A stretch of 64,000 nt of DNA from Rhodopseudomonas_A palustris_F (GTDB lineage: Bacteria; Pseudomonadota; Alphaproteobacteria; Rhizobiales; Xanthobacteraceae): positions 3,410,001 to 3,474,000 of the forward strand of contig NC_007925.1 in assembly GCF_000013745.1 (NCBI RefSeq), given 5' to 3'. A program made the position numbers and the translations under genes. Below are positions 37,306-46,246 of the stretch, in pieces. The notes beneath the pieces are model-generated. The model saw only the letters and a list, made by a program, of their open reading frames with translations, had not been told where the DNA came from and did not search any database. Within the stretch, counting starts at the first letter, position 1. Every line of letters starts with the position of its first letter.

Positions 37306-37336
37306 GGCGCGGCGGGCTTACGCAACCCGCCGCGCC
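37306..37336 (-). terminator. Strong stem downstream of His-rich gene, possible terminator
   Basis: A perfect 11-base-pair GC stem (GGCGCGGCGGG / CCCGCCGCGCC) with a 9-base loop, 9 bases past the stop of the gene at 37345. No T-run follows, so termination would be weak or Rho-assisted. Confidence 0.45.
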
Positions 37337-37344
37337 GAACGGCG

Positions 37345-37617
37345 TCAGCCGTGCCGAACCGCGTGGCCGATCGGCTTGATCGCACGGTGCGAGCCATGAT
37401 GCGGCCGATGCGCGCCGATCCGCTTGGCAGCGTGATGATGTCGCGCCACATGGCGTGGGTGATGGCGGACCATCTTGGCTTGGGCGTTCAACGGCGAAGG
37501 CTTCGCCGACAGCGACGTCGTCACCGGGGCCGGCGCGGCGGGCGCACTGCCGGCTGCCATCGCCGGCGCCGCCAACATCGAAGCCGCGAGCAAGGCTGCG
37601 GAAATGGTCTTCATCAT
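37345..37617 (-). CDS. Secreted histidine-rich small protein
   Basis: 90 residues: signal peptide (AALLAASMLAAPAMA), an Ala/Pro stretch, then a basic region crowded with His, Arg and Lys (HHPRHVARHHHAAKR). Such periplasmic proteins may bind metals, but no family is recognised. AGGAGA lies upstream of tandem ATG codons. Confidence 0.7.
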   Translation of the reverse strand: MMKTISAALLAASMLAAPAMAAGSAPAAPAPVTTSLSAKPSPLNAQAKMVRHHPRHVARHHHAAKRIGAHRPHHGSHRAIKPIGHAVRHG

Positions 37618-37898
37618 GATCGTCTCCTATGGCATCTGGACCTGAAAGCGAGCGGTCGATCGGCCGGCTCATCGTTCATGCCAGCGACGCTAGGATCGGC
37701 GCGCTGAACCGTTCCTGAAGCGCCGCAACGGCTTTCATTCATGTGGATGAAGCGTTCGTCAGCTTGCCCGCTCGGCGGTGGACTGCAACCAGGCCGTCCC
37801 GACGCCGCACAGTCGCGCCTCGACAATCGCGCGACAGGTCGTATAGACGACGGCACGACGTCGTTCATTCCTGCCGAATGCCCGCAGAGGCCGCCCTC

Positions 37899-38678
37899 AT
37901 GACCCATCCTTCGCGCTACTCTCGGATCGCCTTCGTCGCGAGCCCCAGCGCCGAGGCGCAGGCCGCGCTGCTGCAATTGACCGACGCCTATGGCAACGTC
38001 GATCCGCACGAGGCCGACGTCATCGTGGCGCTCGGCGGCGACGGCTTGATGCTGCAGACCCTGCATCAGCACATGCGCAGCAACAAGCCGATCTACGGCA
38101 TGCATCGCGGCACCGTGGGCTTTCTGATGAACGAATACAGCGCGGTGGATCTGCGCAGCCGGCTCGCCGCGGCGCGCGACACCGTGATCCATCCGTTGCT
38201 GATGCGCGCCACCGACGTTCACGGCACCGTGCATATCTACCACGCCATCAACGAGGTGGCGCTGTTTCGCCAGACTCATCAGGCGGCGCGGCTGCGCATC
38301 ATCATCGACGAGCGCGAGCGGATGAGCGAACTGATCGCCGACGGCATCCTGGTCGCCACGCCGGCCGGCTCCACCGCGTATAACCTGTCGGCGCAGGGGC
38401 CGATCCTGCCGATCAACGCAGCACTGTTGGCGCTGACGCCGATCAGCGCATTCCGGCCGCGGCGCTGGCGCGGCGCGCTGCTGCCGAACACCGCCTTCGT
38501 GGTGATCGAAGTGTTGGAAGGCGACAAGCGCCCGGTCGCGGCGGTCGCCGACCACGACGAGGCCCGCGACGTCCGAAGAGTCGAAGTGATCTCCGACAAG
38601 ACCATCTCGATGCGGATGCTGTTCGACCCCGGGCACAGTCTGGAAGAACGCATCCTCAGCGAGCAGTTTGGGTATTGA
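37899..38678 (+). CDS. nadK: NAD kinase
   Basis: 259 residues from the ATG at 37899, preceded by AGAGG. The diacylglycerol-kinase-like signature is LGGDGLML (45-52), with catalytic Asp48; RGTVGFLMNEY and ATPAGSTAYNLSAQGPI are the NAD-binding blocks. It phosphorylates NAD to NADP in the cytosol and is the compact alphaproteobacterial form. Confidence 0.95.
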   Translation: MTHPSRYSRIAFVASPSAEAQAALLQLTDAYGNVDPHEADVIVALGGDGLMLQTLHQHMRSNKPIYGMHRGTVGFLMNEYSAVDLRSRLAAARDTVIHPLLMRATDVHGTVHIYHAINEVALFRQTHQAARLRIIIDERERMSELIADGILVATPAGSTAYNLSAQGPILPINAALLALTPISAFRPRRWRGALLPNTAFVVIEVLEGDKRPVAAVADHDEARDVRRVEVISDKTISMRMLFDPGHSLEERILSEQFGY

Positions 38679-39223
38679 GCGCTGCGGGGCGCCGACCGCA
38701 TCGAAATCCCTCGCCGCTTCAATGACTTGCTGACAATCAGCGGCGTTGCGCGGAGCGCATGCGTGGTTGCTCGCGAGCAAATTGTGATTCATTGAATTCA
38801 TTGCAGAATTTGGAGCGGGCAAGTTGCGGCAAACCTGCGGCAGCGGCAATGACGCATTAAAAAGCGTTGCGGCGACATTGTGACCGCAGCCACATTTCGA
38901 GTTCGGCGCTTCGGGGCGTCTCCGCCACGAAAAAATCACCGAACGGACATTATTCCTAGCGGCAACGAGCAGCCAAAAGCGAGGACAGCTGCCCTCGCCC
39001 TATAAAAATACCGCGACGGGGACGTGAGCCGCGCACCGCCCGGCGGGTTCGGTTGCGAAACCCCATCGCAAATGTCTGGCCTCGTCTTCGGCGGTCGGTT
39101 TGCGATCACCACACGGATTAATCCGCGGCCCTGGAGTGCCAATGCCCTGGGCCTCGACGGCAGGAAACCCGATCAGGCCAACTTTGACTCGCTTGACTTA
39201 GCAACATGGATAGTCAAGACGGC
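38679..39223. other. Intergenic region, 545 bases
   Basis: No supported gene. It contains short AT-rich stretches (around 38795-38870 and 39000-39010) that break the high GC of the neighbourhood. An open frame 39024-39227 lacks recognisable features. The region marks the approach to the AT-richer gene at 39224. Confidence 0.45.
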
Positions 39224-40030
39224 TTAATCTGGCTTCGAATTTTGAAAGAAACGAAATCGAGCTCTATCTAATCCCAGTAACCGCCGTGCGCGTGTCCGCA
39301 AGGACACCTTGGTCGCCAATTTCATGATCGGAATTCCGTCGAACTTGATCTGAATGAATGTAGTTGCTGCGGCAACAATCTCGATATGCAAGCCACTAAG
39401 CACCTCATTGCTGGTCGGCTCTAGAACCATATAGATTTCACTCCCCGGATCCCACTCTGCACTGGGAAGGGGCCCACCGTACTTCATGTAGTTCGAAGCT
39501 TGATCGATCTTTTCGTAGTTCGGAGTACGCTGCATATCAAAGTGAGCGCCACCTAGCTTGTTGGCAGTGAATTTTATTATGTCAGCACAGGAAAACAGAG
39601 AGCCATCAAAATACAATCGCTTCTGCGCCAGAAATTCACTAATTCTCATTTCGCGCTCATGCATTTGATCGACTGGAATTTGTGGTCCGCCCGCAAACGG
39701 ATCTCCAGAATTGTAGATCCCGCAGATCGGCACGCCATTGAATCGAACACCGGCCGTCAGGAAGTAGTTGATGGCCGGGTGCTCCGCGAGTGCGGCGAGT
39801 GGGATACTGTTATCGAGTACTTGGACAGTGGCCTTAACCCCTGCGGCGTTGCACAGCTTCCCGAGCAATCCGTCGGTCAGCCATTTACGCAAAATGACGG
39901 ATGCGATCCGTATGTCACCTTCTGTTACTGGCTTTCGGAAGGAAAATACCAGTTTGAATAGCGTGGCTAGGTCACTTTCAAGCTGCCTGTAGACTTCGCG
40001 GACTTCTTCTTCCTTGTTCAGAAGTGCCAT
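39224..40030 (-). CDS. Hypothetical protein, AT-richer, possibly acquired
   Basis: 268 residues, no signal peptide or membrane segment. I recognise no domain. The sequence starts MALLNKEEEVREVYRQLESD, has a mixed alpha/beta look, and ends in a basic Arg-rich tail (LRTRARRLLGLDRARFRFF). The DNA has clearly more A/T and less GC-biased third positions than flanking genes, and the family is unfamiliar, both suggesting horizontal transfer. AAGGGGAA lies upstream of the ATG, so it looks expressed. No mobile genes adjoin it. Confidence 0.75.
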   Translation of the reverse strand: MALLNKEEEVREVYRQLESDLATLFKLVFSFRKPVTEGDIRIASVILRKWLTDGLLGKLCNAAGVKATVQVLDNSIPLAALAEHPAINYFLTAGVRFNGVPICGIYNSGDPFAGGPQIPVDQMHEREMRISEFLAQKRLYFDGSLFSCADIIKFTANKLGGAHFDMQRTPNYEKIDQASNYMKYGGPLPSAEWDPGSEIYMVLEPTSNEVLSGLHIEIVAAATTFIQIKFDGIPIMKLATKVSLRTRARRLLGLDRARFRFFQNSKPD

Positions 40031-40510
40031 GTGTTCCCCTTACCCCATTTGTACTTATAGGACTTGCAGCTTTCACGACCTTGGGAAAGATCCCCTCGTA
40101 ACGGGCCCGGGTCTGTCGGGCGGCGCAAAGGCGCCGCACCGCGCCCGGCTTAGTCGTCTCTGAGCAAGCGTAGCCCAAATGACCGCCGCGACCTCCGGCT
40201 TCTCTTCGTCTCAGCTCACCCGCATATCGCTGCGCTCATGCGGGCTACTGTACTGCGGCTTTCGTCCGGGGCACGCTTGTGGTCGCCGCGGCTTTGGTCC
40301 CGGGCATGGTCAGATGCAAAGCGATTGGCCGCTAAGCAGCCGCCGTCCTCGGAACGGTCCCGGGTCTGCGGAGCAGCGCAAGGGCGCTGCGCCGCGCCCG
40401 GGACACGGCTTCGCCGCCCTCCCCCGCCCTCTCAACCCTTCATTAACGACGTCTGCATAGAGTTAACGGCAGGTATACCGGCCCCGTCGGTGCCACGTCA
40501 GAGCCGAGTC
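40031..40510. other. Intergenic region with family C repeat fragments
   Basis: No gene. Holds GC-rich family C-like stretches at 40101-40150 and 40353-40405 (gggtctg...cgcgcccggg). The end of the region is the promoter side of the response regulator. Confidence 0.55.
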
Positions 40511-41059
40511 ATGTTCCGGATCGATTTCAACAAGCTGCGCTTTCTGGTCTGCGACGACAATCCGCACATGCGGCGCATCCTGCGCACGTTGCTGCATTCG
40601 TTCGGCGCCCGCGAGGTCTACGAGGCCGAGGACGGCGCCACTGCGCTCGAGATGTACAGCCACTACGCCCCCGACATCGTCATCACCGACTGGGCGATGC
40701 CGATCTTCGACGGCCTCGAACTGACCCAGATGATCCGGCAGCCGGAGGCCAAGGGCAATCCGTTCGCGCCGATCATCATGCTGACCGGGCATTCCGAGAA
40801 GCGCCGCGTCACCGTGGCGCGCGATGCCGGCGTCACCGAGTTTCTCGCCAAGCCGATCTCCGCCAAGGCGCTGTATCAGCGCGTGCTCAACGTCGTCGCC
40901 AATCCGCGGCCGTTCATCAAGACCAAGAATTATTTCGGCCCGGACCGCCGCCGCAACAGCGCCGCCAACGCCTATATCGGGCCGGAACGCCGCAACGGCG
41001 GCGATGCCGAACTGATCCATCAACCGTCGTTGCTCGATAAGGCCCGCGTCGCGGGATAG
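40511..41059 (+). CDS. CheY-like single-domain response regulator
   Basis: 182 residues. Receiver domain: acidic pair Asp15-Asp16 (CDDNPHMRRIL), phosphoacceptor Asp60 (VITDWAMP), Thr92 and Lys114 (FLAKPIS). A short C-terminal extension rich in Arg/Asn with FGPDRRR and IGPERRN has no DNA-binding domain. Output is probably by protein interaction. An Hpt protein gene starts 14 bases downstream, suggesting a phosphorelay pair. Confidence 0.92.
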   Translation: MFRIDFNKLRFLVCDDNPHMRRILRTLLHSFGAREVYEAEDGATALEMYSHYAPDIVITDWAMPIFDGLELTQMIRQPEAKGNPFAPIIMLTGHSEKRRVTVARDAGVTEFLAKPISAKALYQRVLNVVANPRPFIKTKNYFGPDRRRNSAANAYIGPERRNGGDAELIHQPSLLDKARVAG

Positions 41060-41072
41060 GGGTTTGATCGTC

Positions 41073-41651
41073 ATGGACAAAGCCAAGAAGCCGGCGCTGC
41101 GCGTCAAGGCCTTCGCCGACCATCACGTCATCACTCAGGCCAATCCGCTGCGGCGGGTGCTTCGCCAGGTCGACGACAAGGATCGCGACGATCCGATCGC
41201 CCGCGCCGAACAGGCGCTGGCCGGGCTGTCGGGCGAATTCCAGGACTGGATGGCGAGCGAATGCGAGCGGCTGCGCGCCGCGCATGCCGCCGTTCTCGAC
41301 AAGGGTTTTAACGAGGCCACCCGCGGCGAGCTGTTCCGCGCCGCCCATGACATCAAGGGCGACGCCGCCACCTTCGGCTACCCGACCGCGGGCGTCGCTG
41401 CCGAGAGCTTGTGCCGAATCATCGAACACGCGCCGCAGCTCGAGCAAGTCCCCGCGGATCTGATCGCCAACCACATCAAGGCGATTCTGGCGATCGTGCG
41501 CGAGCACGCGCAGATCGACAAGGCCGGCGTCGAGCGCGAGCTGAGCCGCAGGCTGCGCGCCATCGCCGACGAATATCTCGCCGCGGTGAACCACGATCGC
41601 CCCGACCACCTCGAGGCGATCCTGGCGCCGGGCATCGCGCCGGCGGAGTAG
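41073..41651 (+). CDS. Histidine-phosphotransfer (Hpt) domain protein
   Basis: 192 residues from the ATG at 41073. The phosphorylatable histidine is His92 in AAHDIKGDAATFGYP, the standard Hpt motif. No kinase or receiver domains. It directly follows the response regulator gene on the same strand, making it a likely phosphate donor or acceptor for that protein. The cognate kinase is not nearby. Confidence 0.9.
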   Translation: MDKAKKPALRVKAFADHHVITQANPLRRVLRQVDDKDRDDPIARAEQALAGLSGEFQDWMASECERLRAAHAAVLDKGFNEATRGELFRAAHDIKGDAATFGYPTAGVAAESLCRIIEHAPQLEQVPADLIANHIKAILAIVREHAQIDKAGVERELSRRLRAIADEYLAAVNHDRPDHLEAILAPGIAPAE

Positions 41652-41666
41652 TTCGAGGGGTGCTGC

Positions 41667-41871
41667 TAGAGCATTTTCGATTAGGATTGAATCGTCCAAC
41701 GAAAATGTCGTCGTCATTCCGGATTGCGAGTTCGAAGAACGAGCAAGTCCGGAAGTCATACTCCCCGCGGTGATTCTGGAGTCCGGGCTCACTCGCAGCT
41801 GACGCTGCTGGTGCCCCGGAATGACGGCCCGAGACTCTTGAACCGCAGCAATCTTAACCGAAAATGCTCTA
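41667..41871. mobile_element. MITE-like element with 24-bp inverted ends and TA flanks
   Basis: The left end TAGAGCATTTTCG is matched inverted at the right end (24 bp arms, 21 identical); both ends begin or end in TA. The 205-base element encloses a family B repeat (41712-41826). TA at each edge fits the target duplication of the Tc1/mariner/IS630 group, but no transposase is encoded. The left arm also forms its own hairpin (CATTTTCG/CGAAAATG). Confidence 0.5.
41712..41826. repeat. Dispersed repeat, family B
   Basis: Starts CGTCATTCCGGATTGCGAG and ends GGAATGACG, forming inverted ends. Related copies lie at 43422-43536, 47684-47798, and at the IS insertion (57266-57316 plus 58690-58760). Confidence 0.75.
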
Positions 41872-41881
41872 ACTAAGAGCT

Positions 41882-42019
41882 CGTGTCCCGGGCGCTGGGC
41901 CGCGCCTTGGCGCTGCTCAGCAGAGCCGGGACCGCTACGAAGGCCGCATCCGCAACGCCCCCGGCTCTGCAGCGCACCACGCCGCAAACGCGGCGCGCCG
42001 CGCTGCGTCCGGGGCACGC
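41882..42019. repeat. Dispersed repeat, family C
   Basis: Starts CGTGTCCCGGGCGC and ends GCGTCCGGGGCACG, inverted ends. It sits immediately downstream of the DUF2336 gene. Confidence 0.75.
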
Positions 42020-42042
42020 CCGCTTTTATCCCGGGCCCTTGC

Positions 42043-43218
42043 TCAGGCGGCCATCGCCGCCCATTCGAACCGTGCCACCCAGTCCTCCGCCAGCACGTCG
42101 TCGCAATAGCGGCTGGCCTCGTCGCGGGCGGATTCGGTGGCGAAGCGCCGCAGCAGGATCAGCAACGGCCCCGCGGCATCGCTGCCGGTCTCGCAGTGAG
42201 TCAGCACCCGTTCAACCATGCGCCGGCGCAGCCCCGCCGCGCCGTCGGTGCTGTCGGCAAAACCGAGTTGCTGCGCGGCCTCGAGCGCGGCGCGGAACGC
42301 CGGGAAGGTGGATTCCGGCAGGCCGGCGCGGATCAGCAAGGCATTCAGGCTGGCGCTGGCGCCATCGTGCAATAGCGCGGCGACGCGGCCGTATGGCAAG
42401 TCGGTCAATTCCACCAGCGATTGATGGAACAGTTCGAGATTGCCGGACAACAGCGCGCGCAGGATCAGGCCGGCGGTGAGTTGTCCGGTGGCGCGCAGAT
42501 GCTGCATCAGGCCGCGCATGTCGTCGTCGCGCGAGCGCGCCGCGATCGCCACCGTGGAGCGATCCATCGCCTCGGCGACGACGCGCTCGGCGCGATCGGC
42601 GCTGAGCCAGCGCCGCGCCACCACGAATTGCGCCAGCGTATCGGACAGTTTGCCGACCAGCGCCAACCGCGTCGCGGCCGGCAGATCTTCCAGCACCAGC
42701 ATCGATTCCCGGATCGCCGCCAGATGGCCGTGGCGCTCGACGATGCGGTCCCAGGAAAACGGCGCCAATTCGGCGTGCGGGTTTTCGATCAGTTCCAGCG
42801 CCGCCGACGGCGAGCCGACCTCGGCGATGGCGGCGCACACCGACGCCGGCAACGCGGCGCGACGCGCGATCGCGCACTGCATCTGGCAATTGCCGGTGGC
42901 GACGATATCGACCAGGTCGGCATCGATCAGCAACGGGGAGAATTCCAGCACCGGCACCGCGACGCTGGCCTGATCGGTGGACAGCGCGCGAATGATCGAG
43001 GCCGGCGCATCGGCGCTGCGCGCGAACACTTCCGACATCGCCAGTCGCACCAAGGGCGAACAATCGTCGAGCTGCATCAACAGCGCGCCTTCGGCGGCCG
43101 CGCGATCGGCGTCGGAAAGGTCTGAAACCAGCCAGGCCCGCGCCAACGAGCGGGTGGCCTCGGCGCGCTCGCCCGCGGGGGCGGTGCGGATCCAACTGAT
43201 GAACTGCCGAACGATCAT
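42043..43218 (-). CDS. DUF2336 family protein
   Basis: 391 residues, an all-helical protein with HEAT-like repeats typical of DUF2336, a family largely confined to alphaproteobacteria. The opening VRQFISWIRTAPAGERAEAT and the helical repeats (LSDADRAAAEGALLMQLDDC, LVRLAMSEVFA) support this. No signal or membrane segment; probably cytosolic. Function of the family is not established. Confidence 0.82.
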   Translation of the reverse strand: MIVRQFISWIRTAPAGERAEATRSLARAWLVSDLSDADRAAAEGALLMQLDDCSPLVRLAMSEVFARSADAPASIIRALSTDQASVAVPVLEFSPLLIDADLVDIVATGNCQMQCAIARRAALPASVCAAIAEVGSPSAALELIENPHAELAPFSWDRIVERHGHLAAIRESMLVLEDLPAATRLALVGKLSDTLAQFVVARRWLSADRAERVVAEAMDRSTVAIAARSRDDDMRGLMQHLRATGQLTAGLILRALLSGNLELFHQSLVELTDLPYGRVAALLHDGASASLNALLIRAGLPESTFPAFRAALEAAQQLGFADSTDGAAGLRRRMVERVLTHCETGSDAAGPLLILLRRFATESARDEASRYCDDVLAEDWVARFEWAAMAA

Positions 43219-43549
43219 GGGTCTGCCGGCTTACGCAACTTGCAAAAGACACCGCGACGCGGCGCCACTGTCAGATAAAATAAACCATGACGCTTAACAA
43301 AGGGTTCACCATAACCGTTTGGGTTTATTGACGTTTCGTTAATGCCACAGACACGGATGGAAACCCTTGGAGGGCAACGCGCAGCGCGCGATCAGCCGAC
43401 CGCGGCGCGTCGTTCTAACGCCGTCATCCCGGGGCACGAACGGCGAAGCCGTGAGTGAGCCCGGGATCCATAACCCCTGCAGGGGTTATAGATTCCGGAC
43501 TTGCTCGGGCTTACGCCCTCGCAATCCGGAATGACGGCTGGATTTGGAG
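43219..43549. other. Intergenic region with family B repeat
   Basis: Holds a family B repeat (43422-43536) containing a perfect 20-base palindrome, ATAACCCCTGCAGGGGTTAT, at 43470-43489. The remaining part, 43219-43421, is likely the promoter of the DUF2336 gene. Confidence 0.65.
43422..43536. repeat. Dispersed repeat, family B, intact reference copy
   Basis: Inverted ends (CGTCATCCCGGGG... / ...GGAATGACG) around a central perfect 20-base palindrome at 43470-43489. This copy shows what the IS-disrupted copy at 57.3/58.7 kb looked like. Confidence 0.85.
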
Positions 43550-44569
43550 CTAACCGCTGTAGGCGCCGGTGCGATCGCTGAACAGATCGAGCGGCTCGGG
43601 CGGCCGCACATTCGGGGTCTGCGACAGCGCCGACGATGTCGAATTGGTCGGGGTCGTCGCGGCGGTGGAGGCGCGATTGCCCCACAGCTCCTGCACCGCG
43701 CTCGACACCGGCTCGGCGCGATCGCCGGGCTGATACAGCGAGCGAAACCCCGGTTGATATTGCGGCGTGGTGGCGGAGGAGTCCGCCGTCGCGGTGGTGG
43801 CCGGGGTCGCCGAGCGCAGGTCCGGAAAGCTCGACAGATAGGCGGCGCTATCCGCCGGCGCCACGGCGCTGGCCAGCATGATCGGCGCGCCGCCTGCGGC
43901 CGCCATCGTCGCCAGCGTGGACTGCGAATTGGCGGCCTGATCGTAGCGCGACGCCAATTCGGAATAGACTTCCGACACGCTGCGGGCATTGCCGCCGCGG
44001 TCGTAGAAGATCGACCGGTTGGCGCTCGCGGCATTGGGAAACAGCGCGGCACCGGAGGCGCTCGAATTGTTCTCGGCGTTGTTGATCAGCTTGGCGGCGC
44101 CGCCGACCCCCATGAAATGCGCCATGTAGAGTTCGGCGTCGGTCGGCCGCCGGCCGATCTCGCCGGTCAATTTGAAGCTGTTGGATTGCGTCAGCACCCC
44201 GGCCATCGCCGAGCTCGCCACCGGATCGTCGCGCAGTTTCAGGATCGCGGCCTTGGCCGCCGGGTCGCTCACCGAATAGCCGCCGCTGGCCGACTTGGTG
44301 ATCGCGTCGGCATATTGGCCGTAGCCGAACTGGCTGCCGGCTTCCTTGACGGTGCCGAGCCAGGTCTGCTCGATGAACTGATACAATCCCTTCGCCGAGG
44401 AGGTCGACGCCGCCGCGGTGGGATCGAAATTGGATTCCATTTTCGCGGTGGTCACCAGGTAACCGAAATTGGTCCCGGTCGAGCCCGCCGCCTGCTTGAT
44501 GGCGCCGGCGATCTGCGCCCGCGCCGCCGCGGCGGATGTTGCTGAGGTGGTTGAAGCATCGACCGTCAT
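43550..44569 (-). CDS. SLT-domain lytic transglycosylase-like protein
   Basis: 339 residues. The transglycosylase core lies near the N-terminus: catalytic Glu in TAKMESNFDPTA, then SSAKGLYQFIEQTWLG, the usual ES...GLMQ-type pattern. The C-terminal half is Ala/Ser/Thr/Pro-rich and disordered. No classical signal peptide, so export may be through a specialised route, as for flagellar or cell-wall-remodelling enzymes. Such enzymes cleave peptidoglycan glycan strands. Confidence 0.8.
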   Translation of the reverse strand: MTVDASTTSATSAAAARAQIAGAIKQAAGSTGTNFGYLVTTAKMESNFDPTAAASTSSAKGLYQFIEQTWLGTVKEAGSQFGYGQYADAITKSASGGYSVSDPAAKAAILKLRDDPVASSAMAGVLTQSNSFKLTGEIGRRPTDAELYMAHFMGVGGAAKLINNAENNSSASGAALFPNAASANRSIFYDRGGNARSVSEVYSELASRYDQAANSQSTLATMAAAGGAPIMLASAVAPADSAAYLSSFPDLRSATPATTATADSSATTPQYQPGFRSLYQPGDRAEPVSSAVQELWGNRASTAATTPTNSTSSALSQTPNVRPPEPLDLFSDRTGAYSG

Positions 44570-44804
44570 CGCTGGCCCCCCGCTGCCTTCGACCGACGGC
44601 GGTTAGTTCGGGCGCCATTGAGCGCTCCTGCGAAGTTACCTTCAGACACTATGGTTAATGCGGGATTAACGATGTTGCCGGCCGCAGCGCCAGGCGGCTA
44701 CCGCCGGCTGCAGCGCGACACCATCGGTTAACCCAAACGTGTTTCCAATCATGTCTGAACCGCATGCGCCGACACGATTAGCGCAAGCCGCGCGGGAGGC
44801 CGAC

Positions 44805-45515
44805 ATGAACGCCATCGCCAGCAGCAGTCCCGCCAGCAACTCCTCCGCAGCCTTGCTGCAGAGCGGGCTCAAGCCGGAGTCCGCCGCGGCCACCACAACG
44901 GCAAACGGCGGCGCCGCGCCCGCAAGCACCACCACTGCAGCCGCCAAGGTCGAACTCTCCGAACACGCCAAGGCGATGCTGGCCAAGGCGCAGGCCGACG
45001 CCCAAGCGGTCGCCGACCTGAAAATGACCTTCGACGAGCGACTGGAAAAGCGCAGCGACGCATTGGCGCAGAAACTCACCAAAGCCTTCGCCTTCTTCAA
45101 CGTCAATCTCGACGACTCGGTGCGGCTGCAGGTCGACAAATTCGGCAACGTCACCACCGAAGGCCCCTGGAAAAAGAAGATCGAAAAGCTGTTCGCCGAC
45201 GATCCGGATCTCGCCAAGGAATTGAAGGCGATCGCCGGGCTCAACGCGCTGAAGGCGGCGAGTACCGCGCTCGAGCTCTACAACAAGGAAAAGGGCGCCA
45301 CCGCCGGCAGCAAGCAGCAGCAGGAAGCCTGGACCAAGTACAACATCCGCTCGATCAACATCCAGACGCTATCCAGCGTGATGAGCCTCACCGACGGCAA
45401 GCTGCGCAGCGCCGCGGTGGATTATATCGACGCCATCGCCGACCCGACCGGGACCGGCGCCGCCGGCGCCGATGCCGGGGAGAAGCAGCGCGAGGTCGCC
45501 AACCGGCTGGCGTGA
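44805..45515 (+). CDS. Hypothetical Ala-rich helical protein
   Basis: 236 residues from the ATG at 44805, chosen because GGGAGG lies five bases upstream; an in-frame GTG at 44739 is possible but lacks this. The N-terminus is Ser/Ala/Thr-rich and disordered. The middle contains AKVELSEHAKAMLAKAQADAQ and the C-terminus is mainly helical with a Lys-rich stretch. No family recognised. It is convergent with hisI, with only 4 bases between them. Confidence 0.7.
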   Translation: MNAIASSSPASNSSAALLQSGLKPESAAATTTANGGAAPASTTTAAAKVELSEHAKAMLAKAQADAQAVADLKMTFDERLEKRSDALAQKLTKAFAFFNVNLDDSVRLQVDKFGNVTTEGPWKKKIEKLFADDPDLAKELKAIAGLNALKAASTALELYNKEKGATAGSKQQQEAWTKYNIRSINIQTLSSVMSLTDGKLRSAAVDYIDAIADPTGTGAAGADAGEKQREVANRLA

Positions 45516-45519
45516 GCGC

Positions 45520-45963
45520 TCAGCGATACACCTTGGCCGGATCGAACAGCCGCTCGGCGTCGACCGGCGACAACAGCGGCGCGCCTTCGGCGTCGCGGTC
45601 GACGCGGCGATAGAAGCAGGACTTGCGGCCGGTGTGGCAGGCCGCGCCGCCGCCCTGCTCCACCTTGATCCACACCGCGTCCTGGTCGCAGTCGACCCGG
45701 ATCTCCAGCACGCGCTGGACGTGGCCGGAGCTTTCGCCCTTGCGCCACAGCCGGCCGCGCGAGCGGCTGAAATACCAGGCCTCGCCGCTGTCGATGGTCT
45801 TCTTCAGCGCCTCGTCGTTCATGAACGCGACCATCAGCACGTCGCCGCTCTGCGCGTCGGTGGTGACGCAGGTGACGAGCCCGGCGGCATCGAATTTCGG
45901 ACGCAGCACGACGCCTTCCTCGACGTCGTCGAGAGCGGCGGCAGGCGTGGTTGGTGCAGACAT
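45520..45963 (-). CDS. hisI: Phosphoribosyl-AMP cyclohydrolase
   Basis: 147 residues from the ATG at 45963, after AAGGGA. Metal and substrate residues fit HisI: SRSRGRLWRKGESSGH (66-81), Asp91 and Cys92 (VDCDQDA), Cys109 and Cys116 (ACHTGRKSC). It catalyses the third step of histidine synthesis (hydrolysis of the N1-C6 bond of PR-AMP). It is the monofunctional form without HisE and stands alone here. Confidence 0.94.
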   Translation of the reverse strand: MSAPTTPAAALDDVEEGVVLRPKFDAAGLVTCVTTDAQSGDVLMVAFMNDEALKKTIDSGEAWYFSRSRGRLWRKGESSGHVQRVLEIRVDCDQDAVWIKVEQGGGAACHTGRKSCFYRRVDRDAEGAPLLSPVDAERLFDPAKVYR

Positions 45964-46009
45964 CGGAAAATCCCTTGGGCCAATCCCTTGGAAGAAATCA
46001 CACACCCGG

Positions 46010-46182
46010 CGTCATCCTGAGGAGCCAGGCGAAGCTCGAAGAGCGACGCCTGGCGTCTCGAAGGATGGGCCGCGGCATTGAAGTGCAGCCGCGCGTATCG
46101 TTCAACCGCTGTCCTTGCGGCGTCATCCTTCGAGGCTGCTCCGCAGCGCCAGGGCGCTGCGGAGCAGCCCCTCAGGATGACG
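46010..46182. repeat. Dispersed repeat, family A
   Basis: CGTCATCCTGAGGAGCCAGG... to ...CTCAGGATGACG, followed by a fragment up to about 46222. Longer than other copies, it includes an internal hairpin GCTGCTCCGCAGCGCC. It fills the gap between folE and hisI. Confidence 0.8.
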
Positions 46183-46246
46183 GCGTTGCGTGGCGCTCGC
46201 CCCGCAGCCTCAGGATGACGGCTCAATCCGCTGCAGCGACAGGCGC

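Larger units (their letters stand above)
41652..42042. other. Intergenic region made of two repeats
   Basis: The MITE-like element (41667-41871) is followed by a family C repeat (41882-42019). Nothing else is visible. Confidence 0.75.
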
